In this document: positions 1 to 9,339 of the stretch, piece by piece
How positions within the stretch are numbered: position 1 is the first letter of the stretch
Layout of the letters: the number at the start of each line of letters is the position of its first letter
Assembly (NCBI GenBank): GCA_029263095.1
Contig: JAJCYA010000035.1
Span: forward strand, 48,001-99,718
Length of the DNA: 51,718 bases
Origin: Acidimicrobiia bacterium
GTDB taxonomy: Bacteria > Actinomycetota > Acidimicrobiia > Spongiisociales > UBA11373
Reading direction: 5' to 3'
The notes under the pieces: generated by a model
Told to the model about the DNA's origin: nothing
The model's database searches: none
The model's input: the letters and a program-made list of their open reading frames with translations, nothing else
Translations under genes and position numbers: made by a program

Positions 1-29
1 GCCGCACCTGCGCCGGACTCCTCCTGGAC

Positions 30-38
30 TTATCCACA
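30..38 (+). promoter_or_regulatory. consensus DnaA box
   Basis: The 9-mer TTATCCACA matches the bacterial DnaA-box consensus exactly and lies about 65 bases upstream of the penicillin-binding protein start. I see no second box nearby and no AT-rich unwinding region, so this is not an origin. It may be a DnaA-regulated promoter site or a chance match. The rest of positions 1-102 holds no recognisable gene. Confidence 0.5.
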
Positions 39-102
39 GGATTGCCGCGCGCTTAGCGCAGTCGTCGATTACCGTTCCGCGCGAGGAGACAGATACATAC
101 CC

Positions 103-2487
103 ATGCCTCGCCTGACGGCGGGCGTCCTGGCCATCGCGCTGCTGGCCACCGCCTGCACCGTTGAGCCCATAGAGGATCCGGGGATTGGAGCGGGCAGCCT
201 CACTACGACGGTCTACGCGGCTGATGGCTCGGTGTTAACCGAGTGGCACGCCGGAGAAGACCGATCCCTCGTCAGCTATGACGAGCTACCTACGCATCTC
301 ATCAATGCAGTCGTCGCCATCGAAGACCGGCGCTTCTGGATCCACAACGGGCTGGACGTCAGGGCTGTGGCCCGCGCCGCCAACGCGAATCTGGAGGCAG
401 GTCGGATCGTCCAGGGTGGCTCGACCATCACTCAGCAATACGTCAAGAACGTGCTGGTCGGCAACGACGTCACCTTTGAGAGGAAGGCATCCGAGATCGG
501 CCTTGCTCTCAGAGTCGAAGAGACCCTCACCAAGCCTGAAATCCTGGAGCGATATCTCAACACGATCTTCTTTGGGGAATCCTCCTACGGGATAGGGGCC
601 GCCGCCAGGCGCTTCTTCGGAAAGGATGCGGCCGACCTGACGCTATCCGAATCCGCACTCCTCGCCGGACTGATCAACTCACCGACCGCTCTCAATCCGT
701 ACGACCACCCTGACCTCTCGTCGGCGCGACGCGACGCCGTGCTCCAGGAGATGGTCGCCCTCGACTGGGTGGACAGGACAGCGGCCGATACGGCGTCCCT
801 CGAGCCGGTGTCGCTGGTGCCTCGCGGCTCGGCGGACGAAATGCGGTTCCCCTACTTCACCGACGAGGTCCGGCGGCGCCTCCTCGACAACCCCGCTCTC
901 GGAGATACGGTCGAGGAACGCCACGCCACCCTCACCGGCGGTGGCCTGAAGATCTACACAACCCTGGATCTAGACACCCAACTCGCAGCCGAGGCCGCGG
1001 TCGCTTCCCTGATCCCCGACGATGGACCGGCAGGCGCTCTTGTTGCGATCGATCCCCGCGATGGTCAGGTACTCGCCGTCGTCGGAGGGCGCGACTACTA
1101 CAACGATACCGACCCGATCGCTCAGTTCAACCTCGCCACCCAGGGCACCCGTCAGCCGGGATCGGCCTTCAAACCGTTTGCTCTCGCAGCCGCCCTCGAA
1201 GCTGGAGTCGACATCGAATCGGGGTGGCCGGGCGGCCGCCGCGCTGTCGTCGATGGGCTGAACGGATCTTGGGAGGTCGCCAACCATGAGGACGCCTACT
1301 ACCCCGGCTTGACGCTGCGAGAGGCAACCGTCTTCTCGGTAAATGTGCCATACGCATACCTCGTCGACTTGATCGGTCCCGAGCCGGTGGTCGCCGCCGC
1401 AGACGCCGCAGGGATCGACACCGAACTCGCCGCCGTCCCCACAATCGTCCTCGGCACCCAAGATGTCACCGTGCTCGACATGGCCGAGGGTTACACGACA
1501 TTCGCCAACAACGGCATCCACGTCGACCCGGTCTTCGTCACTCGCATCGAGGACGCAGCCGGGAATGTGCTGTTCGAGCACTTGCCCGCCTATACCCGTG
1601 TCTTCTCCGAGGAAGTGGCGCGTGACGTCACCGGTGCCCTCACCGACGCGGTGCGTCGCGGCACCGGCCAACAGGCCAAGATCGGCCGCCCCGTCGCCGG
1701 CAAGACAGGAACGACTGAGGGCAACCACGATGCCTGGTTCATCGGCTACACCCCTGAGCTCGTCGCAGCCGTATGGGTTGGATTCCCCGAGGGCAACGTC
1801 CCGATGGTTGCTCCGAATACCGAATACACGATCACAGGAGGCACCTGGCCAGCGCGAATTTGGTCTCGGTTCGCCATCTCAGCACTCGAGGGCGTCTCGT
1901 ACTCACAACTAGAGACGGCCACCGACGTGGAGCTCGTCACCGTCAGCCTGGACACCTCGACCGGCTTCCTCGCAGGGCCCCTCTGTCCTCGATCTCACGT
2001 TGCCACAGTGCAGCTACGGCCGGCGGTAGTCCCCAGCATCATCTGCCCGATACACAACCCCCAAGGTCTCGCCGTCCACGATGACGGCACCGTCCCCGCC
2101 GTCGAAGGCTTCGGGCTGGTCGACGCCGTGATGTTCCTAGAGGCGGGAGCCTATGACGTACGGATCTCGTGGGCTCCGGAGTCGGATTCCGTCACGCCGG
2201 GGACGATCGTCGCCCAGACTCCGACACCGCACACCGCACTCGATTCGGGCCAAACCGTCGAAATCGTGGTGGCCGGACCCGAACCGGGAACCGTCGTTCC
2301 CGACGTCAGAGGGCGGCATCGCATCGACGCCATCGCCCGGCTCGAGGGTGCCGGTAATTCCGTCGAAGTGATCGTGCTGCTTGACCCGAGTCCAGACGAG
2401 GGCACCGCGTCCGATCTGGTGTGGGGTCAGTTCCCCGGGGGCGGCGAATCACCCAATGGCAGGGTGACCATCTGGGTTCAACCGTAG
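103..2487 (+). CDS. class A penicillin-binding protein with PASTA domains
   Basis: Bifunctional peptidoglycan synthase: a GT51 glycosyltransferase polymerises lipid II and a transpeptidase cross-links the stem peptides outside the membrane. The GT51 motifs are EDRRFWIHNG, GGSTITQQ, RKASE and ERYLN within about residues 70-190. The transpeptidase has S354-A-F-K357, S412-V-N414 and K534-T-G-T537. About residues 665-795 look like two PASTA domains, which in this family bind muropeptides or beta-lactams. The N terminus is a short hydrophobic signal ending in LLATAC with Cys18. This resembles a lipoprotein signal rather than the usual cytoplasmic tail plus membrane anchor. A GAGGAG stands about 14 bases before the ATG, which is a long spacing. 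The gene is a single plus-strand unit facing the argF-mpg operon. Confidence 0.96.
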   Translation: MPRLTAGVLAIALLATACTVEPIEDPGIGAGSLTTTVYAADGSVLTEWHAGEDRSLVSYDELPTHLINAVVAIEDRRFWIHNGLDVRAVARAANANLEAGRIVQGGSTITQQYVKNVLVGNDVTFERKASEIGLALRVEETLTKPEILERYLNTIFFGESSYGIGAAARRFFGKDAADLTLSESALLAGLINSPTALNPYDHPDLSSARRDAVLQEMVALDWVDRTAADTASLEPVSLVPRGSADEMRFPYFTDEVRRRLLDNPALGDTVEERHATLTGGGLKIYTTLDLDTQLAAEAAVASLIPDDGPAGALVAIDPRDGQVLAVVGGRDYYNDTDPIAQFNLATQGTRQPGSAFKPFALAAALEAGVDIESGWPGGRRAVVDGLNGSWEVANHEDAYYPGLTLREATVFSVNVPYAYLVDLIGPEPVVAAADAAGIDTELAAVPTIVLGTQDVTVLDMAEGYTTFANNGIHVDPVFVTRIEDAAGNVLFEHLPAYTRVFSEEVARDVTGALTDAVRRGTGQQAKIGRPVAGKTGTTEGNHDAWFIGYTPELVAAVWVGFPEGNVPMVAPNTEYTITGGTWPARIWSRFAISALEGVSYSQLETATDVELVTVSLDTSTGFLAGPLCPRSHVATVQLRPAVVPSIICPIHNPQGLAVHDDGTVPAVEGFGLVDAVMFLEAGAYDVRISWAPESDSVTPGTIVAQTPTPHTALDSGQTVEIVVAGPEPGTVVPDVRGRHRIDAIARLEGAGNSVEVIVLLDPSPDEGTASDLVWGQFPGGGESPNGRVTIWVQP

Positions 2488-2525
2488 GGAACCGGTTGGC
2501 CCACAGTCGCGGATGGCAACCTCTT

Positions 2526-3071
2526 CTATGAAGTCGGATTGAGAACGAATCTCCACTCCCGGTCTACCGCCTTGGTAATTCCTATTCGCGGCGACGCCTT
2601 GATCAGGCCCGGCACGGGATCGCCCGAGATTGTCACAGGACCATCGAATACGTTCGACCCGTCCTGCTCGCCGCTCACCCCCATCGCCTGGCACAGCTTG
2701 CCCGGGCCGTCGGTGAGGTTGTTCCCCCTCCCCCGCCTCTCGGTCATCAGCTCGATGCCTTCGATCGGTGCGCCGCCCCGCAGCAGAACAGCGCGTCCCA
2801 GACCCTCAGATCCGCAGACGACGTTCATGCACCAGTGGATGCCGTATGAGCGGTACACGTATAAGCCCCCGGGCGGGCCAAACATCACCGCGTTGCGGTC
2901 CGTCTGCCGCCTGTAGGCATGACTGGCTGGATCAGCTTCACCGGCATAGGCCTCCACCTCGGTGATGGTGACGGCGGTATCGATTCCACCAATGGAGGAG
3001 GCAAGGCGCCGACCCAGCAACCCTCGGGCCGCATCGAGTACCGGACCGGCGAGCAAGTCCGCCAGAGTCAA
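2526..3071 (-). CDS. mpg: 3-methyladenine DNA glycosylase (AAG/MPG family)
   Basis: Base-excision repair enzyme that removes alkylated purines. The protein has 181 residues, the usual length for bacterial members. Family features visible are EVEAYAGEADPASHAYR, the TDRNAVMFGPPGGLYVYRSY stretch and the DGPGKLCQAMG motif, which together form the substrate pocket and DNA-binding surface. The likely start is TTG at 3071, overlapping the argF stop (TTGA), which suggests translational coupling to argF. In other actinobacteria this gene also tends to follow arginine genes. It is the last gene of the pheS-pheT-argF-mpg string and converges on the PBP gene with a 38-base gap. Confidence 0.95.
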   Translation of the reverse strand: MTLADLLAGPVLDAARGLLGRRLASSIGGIDTAVTITEVEAYAGEADPASHAYRRQTDRNAVMFGPPGGLYVYRSYGIHWCMNVVCGSEGLGRAVLLRGGAPIEGIELMTERRGRGNNLTDGPGKLCQAMGVSGEQDGSNVFDGPVTISGDPVPGLIKASPRIGITKAVDREWRFVLNPTS

Positions 3072-3970
3072 GCGGTCAGATGGAGCAGGATTGCCTTGAA
3101 GGCGTGGAGCCGGTTCTCCGCCTGATCGAACACACGGCTGCGAGAGTGCTCCATCACACCGTCTGTGACCTCCTCGCCGCGGTGGGCGGGAAGACAGTGC
3201 ATGAAGATGGCGTCGGGTCCTGCCCGCTCGAACAGCTCCTCGGTCACCCGGAACGGCACGAAGAGGCTGCGACGCTCCTCCGTCTCTCTCTCGCTTCCCA
3301 TAGACGTCCAGACGTCCGTATAGACGGCATCTACTCCGGCAACGGCAGAAGCCGGATCGTTGCTGATCGTTATCTCAGCTCCGCCTATCGCTCCAGCCCG
3401 CGCCTGCTCCACCACCGCTTCGTTCGGCTCGTACCCCGGAGGTGCGGCCACCGTCACACTGGCTCCAACCGAGCTTGCAGCCAGCATGAGGGAGTGGGCG
3501 ACGTTGTTCCCATCACCCACATAGGCGATTGATGCCCCCCTGAGCGGCCGGTGCTCGGCGACAGTGAGAAGATCGGCGAGGGCCTGGCACGGATGCTCCA
3601 GATCAGACAACAGATTGATCACGGGTGCTGCGGCGTGCTCCGCCATCAGCTCCAGATTGCGGTGGTCGAACACTCGGAAGGCCAAGACGTCCAGATAGCG
3701 CTCCAGAACCCTGGCAACGTCCTGAGGAGCCTCCCGTGTGCCCAGGCCGACCTCGTCGTTCTTGAGCACTATCGGCTGCGCCCCGAGTTCGGCGGTGCCC
3801 ACCTCACAGGAGACGCGAGTCCTCGTCGAGGGCTTCTCGAAGAACAGACCGACGCGCATTCCGGATCGGGTACCCGCCACCGACGACGGATCTGCTTTGA
3901 GCTTGGCGGCGAGATCGACGACCTCAGCAATTCCATCGCCACCGATGTCGAGCACATTCACAAAATCCAC
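3068..3970 (-). CDS. argF: ornithine carbamoyltransferase
   Basis: Makes citrulline from ornithine and carbamoyl phosphate in arginine biosynthesis. Residues 48-52 are STRTR, the carbamoyl-phosphate site. Residues 258-265 are HCLPAHRG, the ornithine and catalytic Cys loop typical of OTCase rather than ATCase. The 300-residue length is normal. The start is GTG at 3970 with GGAGG about six bases upstream inside the end of pheT, whose stop is only two bases away. No other arginine gene is in the window, so argF is separated from the argCJBD genes it accompanies in many actinobacteria. Confidence 0.97.
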   Translation of the reverse strand: MDFVNVLDIGGDGIAEVVDLAAKLKADPSSVAGTRSGMRVGLFFEKPSTRTRVSCEVGTAELGAQPIVLKNDEVGLGTREAPQDVARVLERYLDVLAFRVFDHRNLELMAEHAAAPVINLLSDLEHPCQALADLLTVAEHRPLRGASIAYVGDGNNVAHSLMLAASSVGASVTVAAPPGYEPNEAVVEQARAGAIGGAEITISNDPASAVAGVDAVYTDVWTSMGSERETEERRSLFVPFRVTEELFERAGPDAIFMHCLPAHRGEEVTDGVMEHSRSRVFDQAENRLHAFKAILLHLTA

Positions 3971-3972
3971 GA

Positions 3973-6351
3973 TCAGCCTCCTCTAAGACTCCCCCCGAGC
4001 TCGTCGCTGACGCGCTCGGCGATCCGGCTCAGGACCGGCGCAACTTCCTCATCAGACAGGGTACGTTCGGCGCTGCGCATCGTGAGACGCACGGCGACAC
4101 TCTTGCGGTCCACGGCGAGAGGCCCGCCTCTGAACACATCGAACACCACAATCCGTTCCAGGTCCCCACCGGCGGTCGCCTCCACTGCCGCCAGGAGATC
4201 GGCTGTGGCAGCTTTGTTCGGGAGATCGAAAGCTAGGTCAAAGACCACCGGCGGATAGGGACTCGGGACGACAAACGGCACCGGGGGTCCCGGCGCCAAA
4301 AGCGCAAGGTCGAATTCTCCGACGATGACCCTCCCATTGAGGTCCCAAGAATCTGAGACATCGGGATCCAGTTCGCCAACGACTCCTATTTCTGTGCCGT
4401 CCGTCATGACCGAGCCGCTGCGACCTGGGTGCAGGCCCGCCACCGAACGCTGCTTGATCGTCGCATCGATACCGAGCGATCCGAGCAGGACCTCTACGGT
4501 CCCCAACGCATCTTCCACCGAGTAGTCCCCAGCCGCATCCAGGGGCGATTCGGACCTGGCGCCCGTCGCTGCAAAGGCCAAGTGCTCCGGCTGGTCGGGA
4601 AGTGAGGCATCACCCCGCAAGAAGACCGAGCCCATCTCGAACAGTGCTGCGTTCGGGCGATTGCGCTGGGTGCTGCGGCGCAGACCGGCAAGGAGACCAG
4701 GCAGCAGAGTCGTCCTCAGATACTCCTGCTCCTCGTTGAGCGGATTCCTGATCCGAACCGGATCCAGCCGGGGATCGTCTTCGTCAAGGCGGAGGGACTG
4801 GATCTCGGCGAGGCCGAGGAAGTCGAACGACATGATCTCGTAGAACCCCGCTCCGGCCATGATCGAACGCACGGCCCGGACAGCACGCTGTTGCTCGTTG
4901 AGACCACCGCCTCGCCCGATGACCAGTCGGCTCGGGATCTCGTTGTAGCCGTGAATCCGGGCGATCTCCTCCACGAGGTCGGCAGGGCGGGTCACGTCAG
5001 GACGGTAGGTCGGCACCGTGACCCGCATCGGATTGGTGCCATCGACCCCGAACCCGAGTCTGGTCAGGTATCCGACCTGCTGATCCACCGCGATCTCGAC
5101 GCCCAACAGCCGCTCCGCCTCGTGATCGGGTAGATCCACGATCACGGGCTCGGGAGGCCGAGGATGCTCATCGACGAACCCCCCGACGACCCGGCCCTCG
5201 CCCAACATCGCCGTCAGCATCGCCGCACGGGCCGAGGCGACCGGCGGCAGCTCGGGATCAACGCCTCGTTCGAACCTGGCCACCGCCTCGGTACGGAGGG
5301 CGTGGCGCTTGCCGCTCATCAGAACACGGGTGGGTTCGAAGTGGGCCACCTCTATCAACACCCGCGTAGTCGTATCTGAAACCTCCGAGTCTCCGCCGCC
5401 CATGATCCCCGCCAGACCGAGGGGCTCATCTACTCCGGCGATTACCAGGTCGTCTGCGGTGAGCGTCCTCTCGACCTCGTCGAGCGTCGTGAGCTTCTCT
5501 CCGTCCTCGGCCAGTCGAACGACGATCGTCTCGTCGGTGATGCGGTCGAGGTCGAATGCGTGCAAGGGTTGACCAAACTCGAGCATCACATAGTTGGAGA
5601 CGTCTACGACGTTGCTGATCGGACGCACTCCGGCATCGCGCAGCCGCAACCGCAACCACAGCGGCGCCGGTGCCACCGTCACATCCTTGACTTCGCGAGC
5701 CGTAAAGCGGGTACACCTATCGGGTGCCTCGATCCGGACGACCGCATTGCTGGAGCCGTCCTCGTCGAAGCTGGTCTCGGGCACAGTCACCGGGAGGTCA
5801 AAGAAGGCCCCGAGGTCGCGAGCGATTCCATGGATAGACATGGCATCGGGGCGATTGGGAGTGATGGAGACGTCGAATACGGCGTCGGGATATGGAAGGG
5901 TCGAAGCGAATTCGGTGCCCGCATCGGCGTATCCGTCTTCCAGGACGAGGATTCCGTCCGACTCATCACCGAGTCCCAACTCGACCTCGGAACAGATCAT
6001 GCCCGGAGAGACGACTCCCCGGATCTCCTTCGCCCCTACCTCGAACCCGCCGGGGAGCATGGCGCCGACCGTTGCGTAGGCCACGGTGGCTCCCGCTTCG
6101 AAATTCCAGGCTCCACAAACAACCTCGATCGGATCTCCGCCGGCATCGAGGGTCGCGACGCGCACCTTGTCGGCATTTGGGTGCGGATTTACGTCCAGCA
6201 CCTTGGCGACCACGACACCGGTGAACTGCGTCTCGATGGTCTCGATGCCTTCGACCTCGACACCCAGGTTCGACAACACCTCCCCCAGCTCCTCCGGATC
6301 GCGCGTGGGAAGCTCCACGTACTCCAGGATCCAGCGCAACGAGGCCTTCAT
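3973..6351 (-). CDS. pheT: phenylalanyl-tRNA synthetase beta subunit
   Basis: Large subunit of the alpha2-beta2 PheRS, which charges tRNA-Phe and edits mischarged Tyr-tRNA. The 792 residues contain the N-terminal OB-fold tRNA-binding domain (around HPNADKVRVATLDAG), the B3/B4 editing domain, the B5 domain, a catalytic-like core and a C-terminal FDX-ACB anticodon-binding domain (from about residue 700). The ATG at 6351 overlaps the pheS stop by four bases (ATGA), the usual pheST coupling. Confidence 0.98.
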   Translation of the reverse strand: MKASLRWILEYVELPTRDPEELGEVLSNLGVEVEGIETIETQFTGVVVAKVLDVNPHPNADKVRVATLDAGGDPIEVVCGAWNFEAGATVAYATVGAMLPGGFEVGAKEIRGVVSPGMICSEVELGLGDESDGILVLEDGYADAGTEFASTLPYPDAVFDVSITPNRPDAMSIHGIARDLGAFFDLPVTVPETSFDEDGSSNAVVRIEAPDRCTRFTAREVKDVTVAPAPLWLRLRLRDAGVRPISNVVDVSNYVMLEFGQPLHAFDLDRITDETIVVRLAEDGEKLTTLDEVERTLTADDLVIAGVDEPLGLAGIMGGGDSEVSDTTTRVLIEVAHFEPTRVLMSGKRHALRTEAVARFERGVDPELPPVASARAAMLTAMLGEGRVVGGFVDEHPRPPEPVIVDLPDHEAERLLGVEIAVDQQVGYLTRLGFGVDGTNPMRVTVPTYRPDVTRPADLVEEIARIHGYNEIPSRLVIGRGGGLNEQQRAVRAVRSIMAGAGFYEIMSFDFLGLAEIQSLRLDEDDPRLDPVRIRNPLNEEQEYLRTTLLPGLLAGLRRSTQRNRPNAALFEMGSVFLRGDASLPDQPEHLAFAATGARSESPLDAAGDYSVEDALGTVEVLLGSLGIDATIKQRSVAGLHPGRSGSVMTDGTEIGVVGELDPDVSDSWDLNGRVIVGEFDLALLAPGPPVPFVVPSPYPPVVFDLAFDLPNKAATADLLAAVEATAGGDLERIVVFDVFRGGPLAVDRKSVAVRLTMRSAERTLSDEEVAPVLSRIAERVSDELGGSLRGG

Positions 6352-7391
6352 CTGTACTGCTCCAGAACCCGCATGTCGGCATCGAAGAAGTACCGCAGCT
6401 CCGGGACGTCGTAGCGGATCATTGCCAGACGATCGATCCCAACGCCGAATGCAAACCCCGACACCTGCGACGGGTCATACCCGGCAGTCTCGAGCACGAA
6501 CGGATCCACGACACCACAGCCCAGAAGCTCGATCCAACCGGTGCCGCCACAAGTGCGGCATCCAGATCCGCCACACACATGACATGAGGTGTGCATCTCA
6601 GCGGACGGTTCGGTAAACGGAAAGAAGTTGGGAAGGAACCGCTGCCGCGCCCCTGGTCCGAAGAACTGTTCGATGAAGTACGCAAGGGTGCCCTTGAGGT
6701 CGGCGAACGTGATGTTGTCGTCAACCGCGAGACCCTCCATCTGATGAAAGACGGGCGTGTGCGTGGCGTCAACGGCATCCCGCCGGTAAACACGTCCGGG
6801 CGACACGATGTACACGGGTGGGTCATGGGACTCCATCCACCGGGCCTGTACGGGCGACGTCTGCGTCCGCAACAGCACACCTTCGGGATCATCGCCGTAT
6901 TCGACGTAGAGCGTGTCGGATTCGAGACGGGCCGGATGAGTCGGAGGCGTGTTCAGGGCGTCGAAGTTGTAGTAAGCGGTCTCAACCTCGGGTCCCGATG
7001 CGACCGTGTATCCGATCGCCGTGAAGATGTCGACGACCTCCTCCCACACCTGTCTCACCAGGTGGGACGATCCCCGCTGAGGACGTCGGCCCGGGAGGGT
7101 CATGTCCACCCGGTCAGCCGCCAGGTGCTCGGCCCGCTCGATCGCCGCCAACACATCTCGCCGCTCATCCACGACCGCTTCGATTGCCTCAGCGATCTCA
7201 CTGATGGCCCTGCCGAGCTCACGCCGCTCATCGGGGTCGACGTCACGGAGACCGCGGCGGGCCTCGGCTATCGGTGATCCTTGGCCCAAAAGGGCCGAAG
7301 AGATGGCATCGACAGCGTCGACTGTGCTCGCTTCAGCCAGATCGGCTTCGGCGCGCGTCTGCAGTCCGCTGAGATCTTCAAGGGAGACCAT
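6348..7391 (-). CDS. pheS: phenylalanyl-tRNA synthetase alpha subunit
   Basis: Catalytic subunit of PheRS. The protein has an N-terminal coiled-coil (about residues 1-90) that contacts tRNA-Phe, followed by a class II synthetase core with HPAR, the FRIDA-like segment PGRVYRRDAVDATHTPVFHQ, and GVGIDRLAMIRY near the end (motif 3). A Cys-rich loop, CHVCGGSGCRTCGGTGW, lies before the conserved GCGVVDP segment and could bind a metal, as in some bacterial PheS. A 136-base gap separates it from the upstream methyltransferase gene; I could not identify a promoter or a T-box there. Confidence 0.98.
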   Translation of the reverse strand: MVSLEDLSGLQTRAEADLAEASTVDAVDAISSALLGQGSPIAEARRGLRDVDPDERRELGRAISEIAEAIEAVVDERRDVLAAIERAEHLAADRVDMTLPGRRPQRGSSHLVRQVWEEVVDIFTAIGYTVASGPEVETAYYNFDALNTPPTHPARLESDTLYVEYGDDPEGVLLRTQTSPVQARWMESHDPPVYIVSPGRVYRRDAVDATHTPVFHQMEGLAVDDNITFADLKGTLAYFIEQFFGPGARQRFLPNFFPFTEPSAEMHTSCHVCGGSGCRTCGGTGWIELLGCGVVDPFVLETAGYDPSQVSGFAFGVGIDRLAMIRYDVPELRYFFDADMRVLEQYR

Positions 7392-7527
7392 GAGGAGCGG
7401 AGGTTAGAGGATGCGCGGGGAGTGATGCGCCACCCCACGGGCGACATGATTCTGACGGATGGGCCGTGAACAAACGCAGAGCCGGGCATGGAACCGCGCC
7501 GACGATCAACCGTCCTCAGATGAGGAT

Positions 7528-8292
7528 TCAGCCAGCCTCCCCGTTGCCCACCGCTCCGAGATACGCAACGATCGCTCCGGCAACGGCCGCGTTGAGGCTC
7601 TCAACACCCCCCGGCATGGGGATACTCACCAGCCGGTCGCAGTGCATAAGCACCTCCGATGAGAGTCCGAGAGCTTCACTTCCGACGATGATGGCGGTCC
7701 GGTCCCCAACCCGACCGGCGCTCTCCCCTCCGGTCGGCACGGTTCCGACGATTTCTCGCCCGGCCAGATCACCAAGAGACGACATCTCCCCCACCGTGGT
7801 CCGAAAATGCCCACCCACCGCGCTGCGGAGCACTTTCGGCGACCAAGAGTCTGCGCATTCTGGTCCTGCGACGTACCCGTAGCCGAACGCAGCGGCGGTT
7901 CGCAGCAGCGTGCCGCAGTTGCCGGGATCCGACACTCCCCAGGCGACCAACAGGCGTCCATCAGCCGGAATCACCGACTGTGGAATCTCGATCACAGCGA
8001 TCGGACCACGTGGCGTCCCGGTACCTGCGATGCGGCGAAGCACTTGCTCCGTCACCGGTCGATACGTCGCCCCGGCATCACTTGCGAGCACGCGCGCTGA
8101 GTCGTCAAGTCCAAACACCTCATGTACCGCGGCACCGGCGCGTATCGCCTCACCGACGGCGGAGGGGCCTTCGACCAGGGTCCGGCCGTTGGCTCGACGC
8201 TGTCGAGCCCGGTGTAGACCGGCCGCCGCCGCGACGACGGGATTCCTCACAGAGGAGATGACCTCTTCAGTCGGCATGGCCCCAGGGGGCAT
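7528..8292 (-). CDS. TrmH/SpoU-family RNA 2'-O-methyltransferase
   Basis: SPOUT-class methyltransferase that uses S-adenosylmethionine to 2'-O-methylate rRNA or tRNA. An N-terminal substrate-binding part (TLVEGPSAVGEAIRAGA) is followed by the SpoU core: DPGNCGTLLRTAAAFG (motif 1), IIVGSEALGLSSEVL (motif 2) and SIPMPGGVESLNAAVA (motif 3, the trefoil knot). The 254-residue length is typical. It sits between rplT and pheS, a conserved neighbourhood in many bacteria. An ATG at codon 6 (8277) is an alternative start. The exact RNA target cannot be told from sequence. Confidence 0.93.
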   Translation of the reverse strand: MPPGAMPTEEVISSVRNPVVAAAAGLHRARQRRANGRTLVEGPSAVGEAIRAGAAVHEVFGLDDSARVLASDAGATYRPVTEQVLRRIAGTGTPRGPIAVIEIPQSVIPADGRLLVAWGVSDPGNCGTLLRTAAAFGYGYVAGPECADSWSPKVLRSAVGGHFRTTVGEMSSLGDLAGREIVGTVPTGGESAGRVGDRTAIIVGSEALGLSSEVLMHCDRLVSIPMPGGVESLNAAVAGAIVAYLGAVGNGEAG

Positions 8293-8303
8293 GGCGTCGC
8301 AGA

Positions 8304-9128
8304 TCAGCCGCCGTCGGGCTCGGCTTGCAGCTCCTTGGCCTGGTCAACCCAGTTGTCGCGAGTAACGCGATCTTTGAACTTCGTGAGGGCGGCCGTGACC
8401 AGCGCAACATCCTCGCCATCGAATGAGGCAATCTGCTCGAAGGTCTTGATATTCAATTCGTGGAGCATGCTCTCGAGCACCGGACCCACACCCTTGATCT
8501 TCTTGAGATCATCGGGCGCGGCATCCGCCAGCGCAGCAAAGCGCTCCTTCACGTGCGCCGCCGCTGCATCTTGATCCATGTCGGCGGGATCGCCGGGGGC
8601 GGACTCGGGCGCTCCTGCGGCTGGTTCCTCGACGGGTACCTCTGCGACCGGTTCCTCGATCGGTGCCTCTGCCACCTTCTCCTGTTCGGGACCCGGTTCG
8701 GCCTTGGGCTTGGGAGCAGGCTTCGAGACCGGTTTGGTCTTCGTCTCGACAACCGGCTGCGGGACCGAAGCGACCGGTAGGGCGGCCTTGGCGGTCTTGA
8801 CAAGCTCCCCAAAGGCGGCAGGATCGGACACAGCCATTTCGGCCAGCATTTTGCGATCGACTTCGATGTCGGCCGCCTTCAGCCCGGCGATGAACCGGCT
8901 GTACGACATACCGTGCTGACGTGACCCGGCGTTGATGCGGGCGATCCAGAGACGGCGGAAGTCACCCTTCCGGGCGCGTCGATCCCGATAGGCATCCTGC
9001 ATAGCGTGCATGACCTGCTCGTTGGCAGCGCGATAACGACGCCCCCTGGCTCCCTTGTAGCCTGAGGCCCGCTCAAGAACCTTGCGGCGCTTCTTCTTGC
9101 TGTGTACGGAACGCTTGATCCGTGCCAT
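8304..9128 (-). CDS. rplT: ribosomal protein L20 with C-terminal HhH extension
   Basis: Residues 1-118 are a complete ribosomal protein L20, a 23S rRNA-binding early assembly protein, with the basic helix [20 protein letters not shown] and the globular part through KTAKAALP. Ordinary L20 ends here at about 118 residues; this protein has 274. A Pro/Glu/Ala/Lys-rich linker (about 119-204) includes [17 protein letters not shown]. It is followed by a helix-hairpin-helix domain (about 206-265) with [20 protein letters not shown] and [11 protein letters not shown]. That domain closely resembles the extra C-terminal domain found on L21 of many alphaproteobacteria. AGGAG precedes the ATG, and the gene follows rpmI by eight bases. 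Confidence 0.97.
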   Translation of the reverse strand: MARIKRSVHSKKKRRKVLERASGYKGARGRRYRAANEQVMHAMQDAYRDRRARKGDFRRLWIARINAGSRQHGMSYSRFIAGLKAADIEVDRKMLAEMAVSDPAAFGELVKTAKAALPVASVPQPVVETKTKPVSKPAPKPKAEPGPEQEKVAEAPIEEPVAEVPVEEPAAGAPESAPGDPADMDQDAAAAHVKERFAALADAAPDDLKKIKGVGPVLESMLHELNIKTFEQIASFDGEDVALVTAALTKFKDRVTRDNWVDQAKELQAEPDGG

Positions 9129-9136
9129 GACGTCTC

Positions 9137-9334
9137 CTACTCCCCGAGCATCCGCTTGACGCGTTTGCGATCTCCCGGCGACACTTCCGCATCTCCCTGG
9201 AGCCGACGCAACCTGCTGCTCGACTTCTTACCCACCACCAAGTGAGCCCGTCCTGCCTGACGGCGTCGCAGCTTGCCGGAACCGGTCTTCTTGAACCGCT
9301 TGGCGGCCGACCGGCGTGTCTTCTGCTTCGGCAT
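9137..9334 (-). CDS. rpmI: ribosomal protein L35
   Basis: Small basic 50S protein of 65 residues, normal in length, beginning [20 protein letters not shown] and rich in Lys/Arg. It lies between infC and rplT in the conserved infC-rpmI-rplT operon. Its Shine-Dalgarno AGGAG overlaps the last codons of infC, eight bases before the ATG, so its translation is probably coupled to that of IF3. Confidence 0.98.
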   Translation of the reverse strand: MPKQKTRRSAAKRFKKTGSGKLRRRQAGRAHLVVGKKSSSRLRRLQGDAEVSPGDRKRVKRMLGE

Positions 9335-9339
9335 GTGGA

